A DNA stretch of 64,000 bases, taken from assembly GCA_030248295.1 (NCBI GenBank), contig JASANH010001438.1, positions 434,001 to 498,000 of the forward strand, given 5' to 3'. The position numbers and the translations under genes are program-made. The notes beneath the pieces are model-generated. The model did not search any database. It had not been told where the DNA came from and was given only the letters and a program-made list of their open reading frames with translations. This DNA is from Mesodorylaimus sp. YZB2_4 (Eukaryota > Nematoda > Enoplea > Dorylaimida > Dorylaimidae). This document shows, in pieces, positions 24,808-36,000 of this stretch (positions are counted from its first letter, which is position 1; the number at the start of each line of letters is the position of its first letter).

Positions 24808-25494
24808 ATGGCCAAGCATACTTTGCGGTACGGGGATGGTATGGGAGATATGGCCGGCGCTGCATGTTCAACTTGCGTCGATAATAGCGCCGATGATTCG
24901 ATTCCTGGTCCTTTAGGAGGTAAGATTTCCAATTTTATGGTTTCTAACTAAGGATAAGGTAAAGTACCCTAATTCCGAACATCTAAGCCGCCAATTAATG
25001 TTGCCCCTGTAGATGTAGTGGCCAAAGTTCCTGCCTGAAAATATTTCCCGATCAAAATTCAGAATAGTCGCAATATCGTTTCTAAGACTAAAAATATTTT
25101 TCAAATGTTCTGTAAATTTTTGTTTAAATTTTTAGTAAAAATTGACGATAACGATTACAAAGTCACTGTCGCCTTGGCTATTCGCGGTGTCAAGAAACCG
25201 GGAATTTTCGGCAGTGGCAAGAATACCTACGTTGACGCAAAGTTTTACGAACAATCGTTACGCGTTTTGGTTGAAATAGAAGCTGGTAAATCAAAAACGA
25301 GCAAGGAAACGGCTGGAAAATATTTATATAAAGTGAAGAAACTTCCCGATCGTATTGTTCCAGAGCAGTGTCGATTCGAATTACGTAAGAATCAAGTTAT
25401 TCTTACTTTACTCAAGGCTAAAATCGGTTCGTGGCAACGCATATTGGATCAGCAAGGATTGGATACGTATATCGAAGAAGAAGATCAGAAATAG
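24808..25494 (+). CDS. CS (p23/HSP20-like) domain protein
   Basis: Two exons, 24808-24919 and 25136-25494, join in phase 1 (GGA G | TA AAA) and encode 156 residues. A short, Cys-containing acidic N-terminus (~37 residues) precedes a CS-type beta sandwich: VTVALAIRGVKK, YEQSLRVLVEIE, YLYKVKKLPDRIVPEQC, ELRKNQVILTLLKAK and GSWQRIL. The order of strands and the hydrophobic spacing resemble the CS domain of calcyclin-binding protein, but the Siah-binding head and SGS tail of that protein are absent. A role as a co-chaperone or adaptor is inferred from the fold only. Its stop codon is only 98 bases before the next start on the same strand. Confidence 0.7.
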
Positions 25495-25558
25495 TCTTTT
25501 TCGCCGTCTAATCGAATTCTTCCATTTATTTCGTTTTCATTCCTTTTTCTTTGAGTTT

Positions 25559-25560
25559 AG
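25559..25560 (+). promoter_or_regulatory. Possible trans-splice/5'UTR acceptor before TAF5-like gene
   Basis: A T-rich tract ending CTTTGAGTTTAG lies 32 bases upstream of the TAF5-like ATG and 65 bases after the stop of the CS-domain gene. It looks like a splice acceptor with no obvious donor between the two genes. In animals that use spliced leaders this is where an operon's downstream gene would be trans-spliced. This is inference only. Confidence 0.25.
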
Positions 25561-25592
25561 CCCCAATAACTTCAAATCCACTGCTTTCGGTA

Positions 25593-27419
25593 ATGACGTT
25601 TCATCCTTTCGTTCTCGCCTACGGCCGACGTCGAGGCTACTCCATGGCCGATCTGAACCGCTTATTATCTCAAGAATCGCAACTATTTGATTCTAGTGCT
25701 AGTCAAGCGGCCAGTGTTAACAATTCGCCCACCGATTTTTTACTAGCGTCCGATTTGACCTTAAATTTAAGTGAGCCATCCAATTATTTAAAGGAACTCC
25801 ATCTTTTCGCTTCATTTTATAATTCATTACCAACTGCCATTCGACGACGGCTTCGATCGCACGCTGACGGAATCATTGCATATTTCTCTCAGAAACTTTC
25901 CACGTCTGGTCAATCGACCGATATTCTGTCGTCAGCCGTTAAAGAATTCCATTTCCCCATCGAAAACGATTCGATGTTGGAGCAAGAATACTCTTTATCG
26001 ATCAGTGATCAATATCAGGATATCGATCTGGTGATGAAGAAATTCCTCGTTGAATTTCGAACGCCATTAATTTGCGAGTACTTCCGGTCGGAAACCGCAC
26101 TTTTGAATGGTAAGGAGGCATCGACTAAAAGTGAGAATGACAATGCGCCAGTTCTGGTAGCGAAGGGAAAGAAGGATGAAGACTCTGAAAACGAGGATGA
26201 CGATGGGGAGGATCCATTTTGGTGGAGGAGCGGGGTTAAATCTACAGAAGATACAGACAGTGAAGTAACGAAATCGATCGATTTGGAGTCGACGCTGGAT
26301 GAAATGCGGGAAATCTGTTCAAAACTGTCCAGCAAAGAAGCGATCGATAACGGGTCTTTCCCGTATTCAGTAATGCTATACACTTTCTCGTCGAATCACC
26401 CTGGGCCAACTCGAGGACGTGGTCATCGATCTGCGGCCGTATGTGCCGAGCTGACATCCGATGGACGTTTGGCCTGTTTTGGTTGTGATAACGAGTCGTC
26501 GATTCGATGTTTCCCGATACGTCATTCCTCCCATTCAGCGTCACCGATGGCATCGTCGGCAGATAAACCATTTATTCTACGCCCTGGATCAACATCGGGT
26601 ATTGTGTATCGATTGGGAATAATAGAGAATTCAATCGATAAATCATTCTTGCTTTCTACATCCGACGATCCTTGCCGTCCGATCAGTCTGTTCGATTTGA
26701 CCTCGAGGATGAAGGTGTACGAATATTGTGGTCACCAATGGCCAGTGTGGGCGTTGGACGTGACAGAACAAGCTGGTGGTTTGTTCGTGACTGGCTCCTA
26801 CGATCGGACGGCTCGATTGTTCTCGTTGGATCGGAAAGATCCAATGCGTGTGTTCGTTGGGCACGAGTCGAGTGTGGATTGCGTCCAGTTTGTTCCAAGT
26901 CTTCAAGATCAAGAAATGAGCGAGGACGGATATCCGCCCTTCGTCGCTACTGCCTCGTCGGACAATACAGTTCGAGTTTGGTCATTAACGGATGCGATCG
27001 CTGTGCGTGTATTCCATGGCATGAAGGTACGAATGAGGGTGCTTTTTGCTTCATAACTAACGCTCGACATATTTTAGGGTTGGCCAACTGCACTGGCGTA
27101 CGCATCGGTTAGTGGCTCTGGTGACAAGTTGTTGGCCTGCGCCACCACGGAAGGAAAGATATTTGTGTGGGAGTTGAACTCTGGTCGAGTATATCAAATC
27201 TTGGAGGGCGTGTTGGCGAATGATGTGCAGTTTAGCCCCGATGGACAATATTTGGCGGCTGGCGGAGATGGCGGATGGTTAAAGATATATCAGTTGTCGA
27301 ATACAGGTAGTCAATTTGTTGAAATGCAAATCTCAGATAATCTACTTTTTCATAATACAGAGGCAAAATTTTTGAAAATTAAGTTTATATATGACGAATT
27401 AGTTTGCTTGGCGGCGTAA
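25593..27419 (+). CDS. TAF5-like WD40 protein (TFIID/SAGA subunit)
   Basis: Three exons, 25593-27026, 27078-27306 and 27361-27419, are in phase and encode 573 residues. TAF5 scaffolds the general transcription factor TFIID in the nucleus; its paralogue serves SAGA. The N-terminus has a LisH-like VLAYGRRRGYSMADLNRLL. An alpha-helical middle follows, with an acidic EDSENEDDDGED linker. The C-terminal half is a WD40 propeller: YCGHQWPVWALDV, TGSYDRTARLFSLD, PMRVFVGHESSVDCVQF, TASSDNTVRVW, TTEGKIFVWEL, and an ending FLKIKFIYDELVCLAA that matches the way TAF5 closes its propeller. It is shorter than vertebrate TAF5 (~800) and close to TAF5L (~590), so which paralogue it is remains open. The ATG is the first in frame. 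Confidence 0.75.
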
Positions 27420-29324
27420 TTTGGTAAATTGTTTTCTGAAATGTGCTCGTGAGAGTTGAGCTATAGTTTTTGTATTGAAGTCTGAGATGGCACGAGTGTT
27501 TCGTTGGATGCCGCACATTTGAATGACGAAACTCACTTGCCCAGTCCTGCTCTTGGTAGGTTATGGATTTTGTGGTGTTTGGCGTAGATTGTGGTGTCGA
27601 GAGATCGTGGCTTTAGTGAGGGCAGTTTTGATTTTGTGCTTTGCGCATTGCCTGCCAGATGAATTGAGCTATTGATAGCACTCGTAGCGTGTAGGATACA
27701 CAAGATGTTAAAACTGGTGGCTGGTACTTTGTAAATGCGGTATCTACATAGAAACATGGCTAGCTCATTCATCTGAAACATGCGCGACAATCAGTAGTGC
27801 TGGAACAGAGTTCGTACAAGGCTGGGAAAGTCAGGGAAAACCTAACAAAATAAAAAAATTTATAGCCAAGCTTAGGGAAAACTCGGTGGCAAACTGCATC
27901 TCAAGGTTTCAAATTTTGAATCGCCCACCTTTTTGTGTGCCTGATGATCATAATCATCTAATGTAAATTGGTTAGGCGCAAAAACCAGTGTGAAAAATCA
28001 GGCTGAAATCTAATTTTATCTTAAAAAATCACTTTCAGTTTTTTGTATGAGCCCTATAAAATACTTCTTGGTACTTCATCAAGTTTTGGCCGATACTTGG
28101 TTAAAAACCTGCTCGACTGGCATAGTTCTGGGCATGCAGGTCCTCGCTAAACACGAAGGCCTGGTTCAGCGCAGTGCATCTGCTGAAGTGATAATGAGGA
28201 GTCAGGTAGTGGGTTGGCACTACGGAATCCGACACCGATGGTCGAAGAGGAGGGGACGAACGGCTGGTTTGGACAGGACCTATCAGCCAGGCAGGATACA
28301 GTTCGGAATTTAATTCAGATGAGGACGCCTTGAGCGCACTTTTGAATTTGAGGTGATTTGCGAAGACAATGAAATGTGATGAGTTCTATGAGTTGTTTGT
28401 ATGTGAAAACAAATTCATGACCGCAATTCAAAGGCCCAACTCTCGCAAAGTGTAAATTCCCGTATTGCAGTGTAAAGTAGGGGGCGGAGCTGGTCGGGTC
28501 CTTCTGTTCGCTCATTATACAGTATGTGGGCATCGTCGCCTCGTTGTTGTGACCATTGCCGCTTGGGGGCGCCTGAAATTCCTGGGGGTGTGGCTTGGGC
28601 AGTTGGCTCGGTGAGGAGGAGCCGGGGCGGTATACGAGCGAACCCCGGGAGAGATCGGGGCTCTCCCTTGCTTGTCTTTCGCTCGATTCGGTTCGGTTCC
28701 ATCTGATTGTTCTACTTTTGGGGAGCCACCCTCCGTATTTGTCCAACCCATTCGGCAGAATCGTGGGGCAGGCCAGGCGCCCGCCAGGGACTTCGATTAG
28801 CATACTCTCAAAGGGCCTCTACGGTCGTCGTTTCCTTTGGTTCATACTGGAATAGTCCAGGAGTTGACTGCAGGGCAGGTACTTGGTTTGTCTGCGGATT
28901 TGTCGGTGGGTAAGATCTAGGACCGTTGAGACATCGTCGTGCATTGTTGTGCTTCGTAAAAAGGATCCTCTGGTGCTGACGGAAGTCTTTACTGCGCCAC
29001 CGACTGTGGAACTGTTCGCCAGCGTAGGCATCTTAGGGCCGGGTGCATTCGACCAGCAGCCAGGCTAGTGTATCTGCACAGAGCAGTTGCACGCACCCTT
29101 GGGAGGCGCGGCAGACACGCCTGAGGGGTTTGTTGAGGAATCGGGACCTTAGTGATCGATACTCTGCAGGATTAAGCCTTTCTACCAGGGTTGGGCTATC
29201 GAAGACCTTCGACCGCCCGCTTGTAAGACCAGCCCGAACCCGCCGTAACGTGAGCGTAGAAGATCTGTCGCACGCTCAAACCCAAACGTAACATCGTTCA
29301 GTCTTTTGGAGTGCGTCTCTTCAA
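27420..29324. other. Intergenic region, no gene seen
   Basis: No exon chain on either strand. Between 28500 and 28900 several frames are open on both strands because the sequence is GC-rich. None has splice support or a recognisable motif. Confidence 0.45.
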
Positions 29325-29990
29325 TTGCTAAGGTTGCATTCGAAGACGACTTGCTCGATCAAATCGAAATCGGTGGGAATGGTGCGTCGAAGGACCAAGG
29401 TGGAGTGGGCGAAGCTGCTGGGTGTCCTCAACGGCTTGTGGGTGGCGGCGAGCACGGAGATGGTGATGGTGTGGTGCCTGATCGGTGTGTTGGCCGACAT
29501 GGCGCCGGCGATCGCGGTGTTCGGGTGGAACGTGGCAGTGGCTCTCATGAGCGTGCTGTGGCTGGCGATGATGGTCGTGGTCGATGGAGGGCGAGACATG
29601 ATGGGGGAACAGTGGATGAAAGCGAAGCCTATCTTCGACATGGTGTCAGTGGTGGTGGCGAGCTGGGTGTGGAGCGATGCGTGGATCGCCGTGGTCTTGT
29701 TCAAGATCGCCATGACGACCATCGACGAGATCGGCGCGAAGTCTTTTCTGATCATCGCTGGTGAACTGGCGGCGTTGGGAACGCGCAAGGTGGCGAGGCT
29801 GGCTTGGATCGGTGCTCGGAAGATGGTCGGGATGAAAAAGCGAAAATCAAAAAGATGGATGCAAATTCGACGGGTGAAGAAAGTCAGCAGGAACAGAGCA
29901 CCATCTGCGATGGGTGTGGAGCGCGGCCATTCTGCTGTCGATCTTCGTCGTCTCCGCGACCGCACGATTCGTCGACCCAGCGCTAGGTAA
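29325..29990 (+). CDS. Hypothetical multi-pass membrane ORF, frame uncertain
   Basis: One long open frame (start likely at the ATG near 29379, MVRRRTKVEW) encodes about 200 residues. It has three or four hydrophobic stretches (GVLNGLWVAAS, VMVWCLIGVLAD, WNVAVALMSVLWLAMMVVV, SVVVASWVWSDAWIAVVL) and then a strongly basic end. All three plus frames and one minus frame are largely open here, so coding status is not certain. Its 3' end overlaps in another frame the exon that starts the next gene, which suggests it is the first exon(s) of that gene or a separate gene with an unseen splice. A donor at 29761 joined to an acceptor after 29890 would link the two frames, but the acceptor is poor. Confidence 0.35.
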   Translation: MLRLHSKTTCSIKSKSVGMVRRRTKVEWAKLLGVLNGLWVAASTEMVMVWCLIGVLADMAPAIAVFGWNVAVALMSVLWLAMMVVVDGGRDMMGEQWMKAKPIFDMVSVVVASWVWSDAWIAVVLFKIAMTTIDEIGAKSFLIIAGELAALGTRKVARLAWIGARKMVGMKKRKSKRWMQIRRVKKVSRNRAPSAMGVERGHSAVDLRRLRDRTIRRPSAR

Positions 29991-31860
29991 AAAATTTACT
30001 CGTTAATATTATTTGAGCGCTACGAATTCGCATCGATTTCTTAGATTCCATGATCGTGAAGTCCGAGTTTTTTGACAAGAACAACGAAAAGGTGAGCCTG
30101 ATTCCCAACGAGGAAAAGGTCGGGATCGCGTTCAAAGTATACAATGCGAAGCCGAACGACGAGCTCGAACTCGTGGATGCCGATGGAAATGTGGTGGCCT
30201 CCGGGGTCCTCGACGCTCATCTCAATATCACGATGTCGTTCGGATTCAACGTCAAAAGTACCTACATCAAAATGCACGCAGCTTGAATATTTTAGAAGAC
30301 GAGGACTCGACCTCGAACTCGAACTTGACCATCGTCATCATCGTGATCTGCGTCCTGGCGCTCATCGTCGTCCTCATCGTCGTCCTGGCTGTCGTCCTGT
30401 GTCGCAGGAAGACCAAAGCTGGTGAGTCGATAACAGGTGCTTATTGCGTGCAAGATAGTTCCACCTTTTTGTTGCTGGAGGCGTCGCTTCGGAAGCCAGG
30501 CCTCTGCCGACAGTGGACAAGAACCTCGAACTATCGCACCCGTTCAAGCTCCGTTTCGGGTCCGGCTACACGTCGACCCACTGGACGGAAGCTAACGGTG
30601 AATATGAGACAGCGGCGAAGGCCGTGAAAGGAAAATACCAAACAACGAAGGCTTTTCTTGACGACGAAAGCAACCCGCAGACTCCTGGGAAGGAAAGCGA
30701 CAAGCTGCAGGCTGTCGAAAGTCGCTCGAAAATCTACCGGATCCTGAAAGAGTTCATGGTGAAGGTGGGTGACGTCATCGTGTGCTGGTCTCGCATGTAC
30801 ACTCCGTACAGCGACGCCCTCTACTGCGGCGCCAACCCAGAATCTGACAAAGCGGCTAAAACTCTGGAGGCCATCGTGCAGGAAAAGGTAGCCTCCTTAA
30901 TCTTATTTCAATTTACCAGCTTCGACTCGGGCGTCTGTCACTCAGGTCGGCGTGGTGGTGCCCATCGGGGTGACCAAAAAAGACCTGTTGGGTCCGAAGG
31001 TGACGAAGGAGCCAGTCAAGGCCAAGGGGCATCCTGGCAAGACTGTCACCATCACCACCAAGTCCAAAAAAGTCAGCAAGGAGTACGAGTTCACCCTGAG
31101 CGAGGAGACCATCGTCATCCGAAACGGCGTTCGTATCGCTGGAACCCGCGATCATGAGGTAGCAGCTCTAGTGTAGCAGGGCTGGGGAAAGACTGCATTC
31201 CGATTTCAGATCTTCAACATCTCGCTGCCTCGCGAGCCAGATCCAAAGATAACGCAAGACTTGGCCATGGCGGGCGAGGCGATCGTGGAGGCCGCCCACT
31301 GGTACCTGCAACAGATCGCTAAGAAACAGGGCGAACCGAAACTGACTGGAATCGCGTTCCTGGACAACCACGGTGGCAAACAGTACGCGGTCGTGTTCGG
31401 GGTGGCCTTCAACGTCTACCTGACCTACCTGCACAAGGATCTGATCAGTCTGGGCCCGGCAATCAAAGCCGCTCGCGAGTGTGTGTGGGGCTCGTTCTCG
31501 GCCGATGAAATGTCCGGGGACGAAGTGGTGAAGATGATGGATCTGTTGCTGGCCCTGGTCAGGTACCTGGTCCAGAGGGTGGACAACGGAAAAAGTGAGT
31601 CGATTGCCCTCGCTTTGATCTAACATGCAGCTTGCACTTTGGTTCTAGTCGGTCGATGCGGGGATGTGTCGATCATGGAACCCAGTCCGAAGAAGTCGGC
31701 TGGCAGCAAATCACAACGGGTCATCGGAACGCCAAAGGTCTCGACCCAGTCGAAGGCCAGGTCGCAATCGGTGCCAGCCTCAAGGAAGTCGATGGTGCCA
31801 GTGTCGGCCAGCAGCAAGTCCACGAAGCCAAAGAGCAGCGGGGGCAAGTCGAAGATGTGA
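29878..31860 (+). CDS. Unrecognised membrane protein with KS-rich tail, 5' end unresolved
   Basis: Exons: about 29878-29986 (5' limit unknown), 30045-30257, 30296-30421, 30481-30887, 30946-31158, 31210-31594 and 31649-31860, all in phase from the first junction on. The first visible exon encodes a signal-like VWSAAILLSIFVVSATA. A compact extracellular region of about 75 residues follows (FFDKNNEKVSLIPNEEKVG...). Next come an acidic Asp/Ser/Asn stretch and a clear transmembrane helix (IVIIVICVLALIVVLIVVLA) with stop-transfer CRRKTK. A cytosolic region of about 330 residues holds an alpha-helical segment (LAMAGEAIVEAAHWYLQQIA). The tail is rich in Lys-Ser pairs (GSKSQRV, SSKSTKPKSSGGKSKM). I do not recognise the family. 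The intron at 30258-30295 is only 38 bases. Confidence 0.7.
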
Positions 31861-33099
31861 TCAGATGCAGTGACACGATCATGATGAACTTTTTTCCACT
31901 CTTTTCTAGGTCTTGTTTACTCACACAGATGCCTGATTCAATGCTCGATGCTATTCACTAACGTGGCCGTCAGTAAAACTGAAACACCAATTGTCGAGCG
32001 AGTTGATTCGTCCGATCAGGTCGGACTGATGCTGGCCAGTCCAGCTTACAGCTTTCGTGACCACGTTTTAGCAGAGTCGCTGGTTGCACACTCGGAACAT
32101 TTGGCAGCTATGTATTCTAGACAGGGAAAAGGGTGGAGCTGTGGATTGCAAAGCCTCTGGCAGTCATTTGCATCCAGCAGTGCGGCCAACCAATTTTGCA
32201 TCCACTTGGCTTTTTACAAAATCCACATCTGAGAACATTTGGCAGCTCTTCTAGGCAAGGAGAAAATGATTGCGTTGCGGATTCTGATGCCTCAGAAATT
32301 GCATAGATTAGTGCGCCCAGCCAATCACTGCTTTTCCAAATATTTATGCCAGGACAGATACTAAATGTATCATCAAAAGGGTACTAAATGAGCCAGCTAA
32401 TCCAAAACGTAAAACAGTCAACTTACAAAAATATACTGTCGTTATAACCCTTTCACTTTTCATAAAAGCCATGCCATAAATGTGCAAAACAACAAATTAC
32501 TATTCTTATCCGCATACTCAAGCAAGCCAAAAAGGGTGGTTAGCACCTACTCTGAGCAACAAAACGCTGCTTGACGTCTAAAAAAACCAAAACTTATGTC
32601 GGCTAGATTATTGCGCAGCACTCTCCTTACGTGTCACCTGACCACCTCCACGGATCTTTGGTCTAAGAGATGGCAAACGGCAGTGCGACAAAAGCGATTG
32701 CCCAGAGAAATAGCTTATATCTGAAACGTGCCTGCTCTCATTCGAGAAGCCCAAAAATGCATCAACAATAAAACGCAACACAAACGAGCCTAAAAGCAGA
32801 ACCTAACGATTTGTACGTCAGAGCCGTGCATAGTCAATGTGGCAGACAATTTATCATACTATAAAAACCGCATAAAAGTGTAAATGCTCAGTAAGTAAAA
32901 CACGTGAAAAGATTGAAAGCTATGAAAAATGGACACTGCACACCAACGGTCCAAAAATACAACAGTGTGAAAAACGCACCTTTAGAATCAGAATTCGATC
33001 GATTGGAGATACAGGAAATAACGGGCAGTGGAGCCAGGTAGAATGACAGACGAAACATGGACAACAAATAAAACGCCACTCACGTACTCACGGGCAGTC
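31861..33099. other. Convergent spacer between membrane gene and laminin
   Basis: No gene seen. The neighbouring genes end on either side (stops at 31860 on plus and 33100 on minus), so this holds their 3' flanks. It is AT-rich with no distinct repeat. Confidence 0.5.
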
Positions 33100-36000
33100 C
33101 TAACGTCGACTGTTATCCTGCTCCAATTCGATGATGTTATAACACTGCTGGGGCAGACTATTTCGAATCTTCTCCACGTTCTCCACTTCTTGTCTCAACT
33201 TGTCGATATCCGACTGGAACTGAGAAATACGTTTCTGCTGCTCCAACTGTTTCTCCTTCATTGTGCCCACTTCTTTCTCTAATCTGACATCGTCCAAGAT
33301 CGCCGCCGCTTTCGCTAACTCCTCATCCAATTTATCCAAATCTTCATCCTTCACGCCGTCCAAGTTACCTGAAAAACGTCAGTAGTTAAATCTACCCCGA
33401 GACAACCATCCTGATCTGCACTTACGCAATTCGTCTAAGATCTTGTTCAACGTGTCCTTCGCCTCATCGACCGCCTGGTACGTTTTGTTCGCTGTCAGTT
33501 CCGCCTGACTGGCTTGATCCAGGGCCTGGAAAGACCAACCCAAGTTTACATCTCCAATGCACACTTGAACCACAGGATATAAAAATGGTTTGGACAAAGA
33601 AAAACATCCAAAAACCTGGCCTTACCTCCTTCGTCTTCCGCTTATCATCGGCAGCCAAATCCTTGTAATTGGCCAACGTGTTGGTTGCCTTTGTCGCATC
33701 TTCTTTCACATTCTCTGCCTTATCTTTCGTTTCCCTCGCGACAGTTTTAGTAGCTGCAATTTGCTGACGTACTTCCATTGCAGCCTGAATGTAACCCCCG
33801 AATCAAAATCGCCTCGCGACTCCTTAATTTATTCCCTTACTTTTGACGCTTCCTCGGCAACGAGTTGGGCCTGCTCCGCTGTTCTAGCAGCGTTCTCTGC
33901 TCCTATCTGAGCATTACCCAAAGCAGCTTCGGCCGTCTTCGTGCGATTCTCGGCATCTTCAATCAGCCGACGGGTCTCTGGGACGAGTTTCCACGCCTCC
34001 ATTGCTTCCGCCTTACTACGCTGCACCAAATCATCAAATTCTAAAAAAACCGAATCAATCTTATTACTTCACCCAGCGACTAAACATAGCCTCATCAAGC
34101 CGCCATGACCAAATCAATAGCGCGCACCTTCAAGAGTCCTCAACGTGTTGTTAGCCTCCCTCAACGTATTCTCGGCCAATTCGACCGCATTGCGTGCGCG
34201 CACACGCGCAGCGTCCACGTCCGCCAACAGCGATGCTGCAATTTGACGCTGGCCTTCTGCGCGTTTCAAATCATACTCAGCTTCTGCCTTGATGCGCTCC
34301 GACTCATCAACGATCGGCTTGTTTTCAGTGGCCAAATTCTCCGCCTCGTCTTTAGCCCCTTTGGCCTAGGATGGATAAATAGAGAGATTATTACACCTGA
34401 GGGGCAGATTGTTTTCTAAAAACTAGGAGCTTACGTCCTGCGAAATTTCCGCAGCGTCAGTCGAAATCTTCTTTGTGTCCACGTCAGGCAATTTCAACGA
34501 ATCGACTGTGTTCAGAATCTCCGCAGTTTCTTTGAACACTTTATCCGCTCGTTCCTTTTGTTCCTTCGCCATGGCTTCGGTTTGATTCAACAGCGCTTGG
34601 GCCACTTGAAACCTAAAACACAGATCAACTCAGCGTTTACTGCGCCTGCTGCATAGTCATCGACTTACTCTTGCTTCAGTCGATTGATTTCCTGACTCGT
34701 CGCCTCCCCGCCATACACAGCTTCGTCAGCTCCTTTCTGAGCCTGCAAGGACGTGTTCAGTGCTTTCTTGGCATTCTCCTCGATCTTCGATGAATCGTTC
34801 TTATGCCTAAATCAGACAACAAAATACATTCTATAAATCCATCTAAAAAACTTGAATTACTTTTCGGCCAATCGGCGGGCTTCAGCCGCAATACTCGTCA
34901 TCTGTTCCGACTGACGCCCGTATTTACTGGCTGCCAGTTTCGCTTTCTCCCACGCATCTCGTCCTTCGGTCTCCAAAAAGTAAATAGCATCCCGCAGCTG
35001 TTGCGTAGCATGGTCTGAAAAACCCAACTCCATTAGGCTCTGCACTATGCCACAAATCAATGCCAGCTTACCTCTCACTGCCTCCCATCTATCCAACGCA
35101 GATTTCGTCCGATCGGCGCTGGCATTAGCCGCACGTAATACGCCATCCGCATCCCGGAGGACATCACCTGCCATTTTCAAGTCGTCTCGTAGTTGTCGTA
35201 TTTGACTGACCAAGGCAGTGTCATCGCCAGCTAAAAGCCAAAACCAGTCTTCGAAGCCATGTTATCATTTCAAAAACATGCCAACTCACCCAAGCTCATT
35301 TTGACGGACCCCGCCAAGTCCTTTACAGCTTGCATAACGTTCTTCAATTTATTATCGAAGTTAGTATCATTGACCACAGTCGGATTCTCGAGAATATCTT
35401 GCAGCAATGTTCGCAGCCGCTGCAACTTCTCTCGGTGATCATTGACTCGTTTTTTGATCAATCCGTAGCACGCGTCGCATTCGATACATCCGGCATCCAA
35501 GTTGTACATGTTCTCTACGCACCGGTCGCATGTTCGACCTTCCACATTCGGTCGGCATTGACATTGACCACTCACCAAGTCGCACTGACGCGACGTCGAG
35601 CCACGGCCGTAGCAGTCGCACGCGCTGCACCCTACAAACAAAACCCGAGTCCATCTTCAACTCACACCCATATCATACCATCCCACCTTTGGCACTGAAT
35701 CCGAAATGCAAGGCCTGACACTGATCGCATCGTCGTCCAGTTATTCCTGGCTTGCACAAACACTGGCCAGTGATAACGTCGCACGTTGTATTCAAGGATC
35801 CCAATGGATCGCAATTGCACGAATGACATCCCGAGCCCGAAGTAATGTTATAATAGCCAGGTTCGCACAAATCGCATTGCCGTCCAGTAACGTGAGGCAA
35901 GCACGTACACTGTCCAGACGTCTGCTCGCATTCCAACAGTTTGTAATCACCACTCGGTTTTCGAGTGCCCGGCGCATAGCACATGCACGCTAGAATCAGA

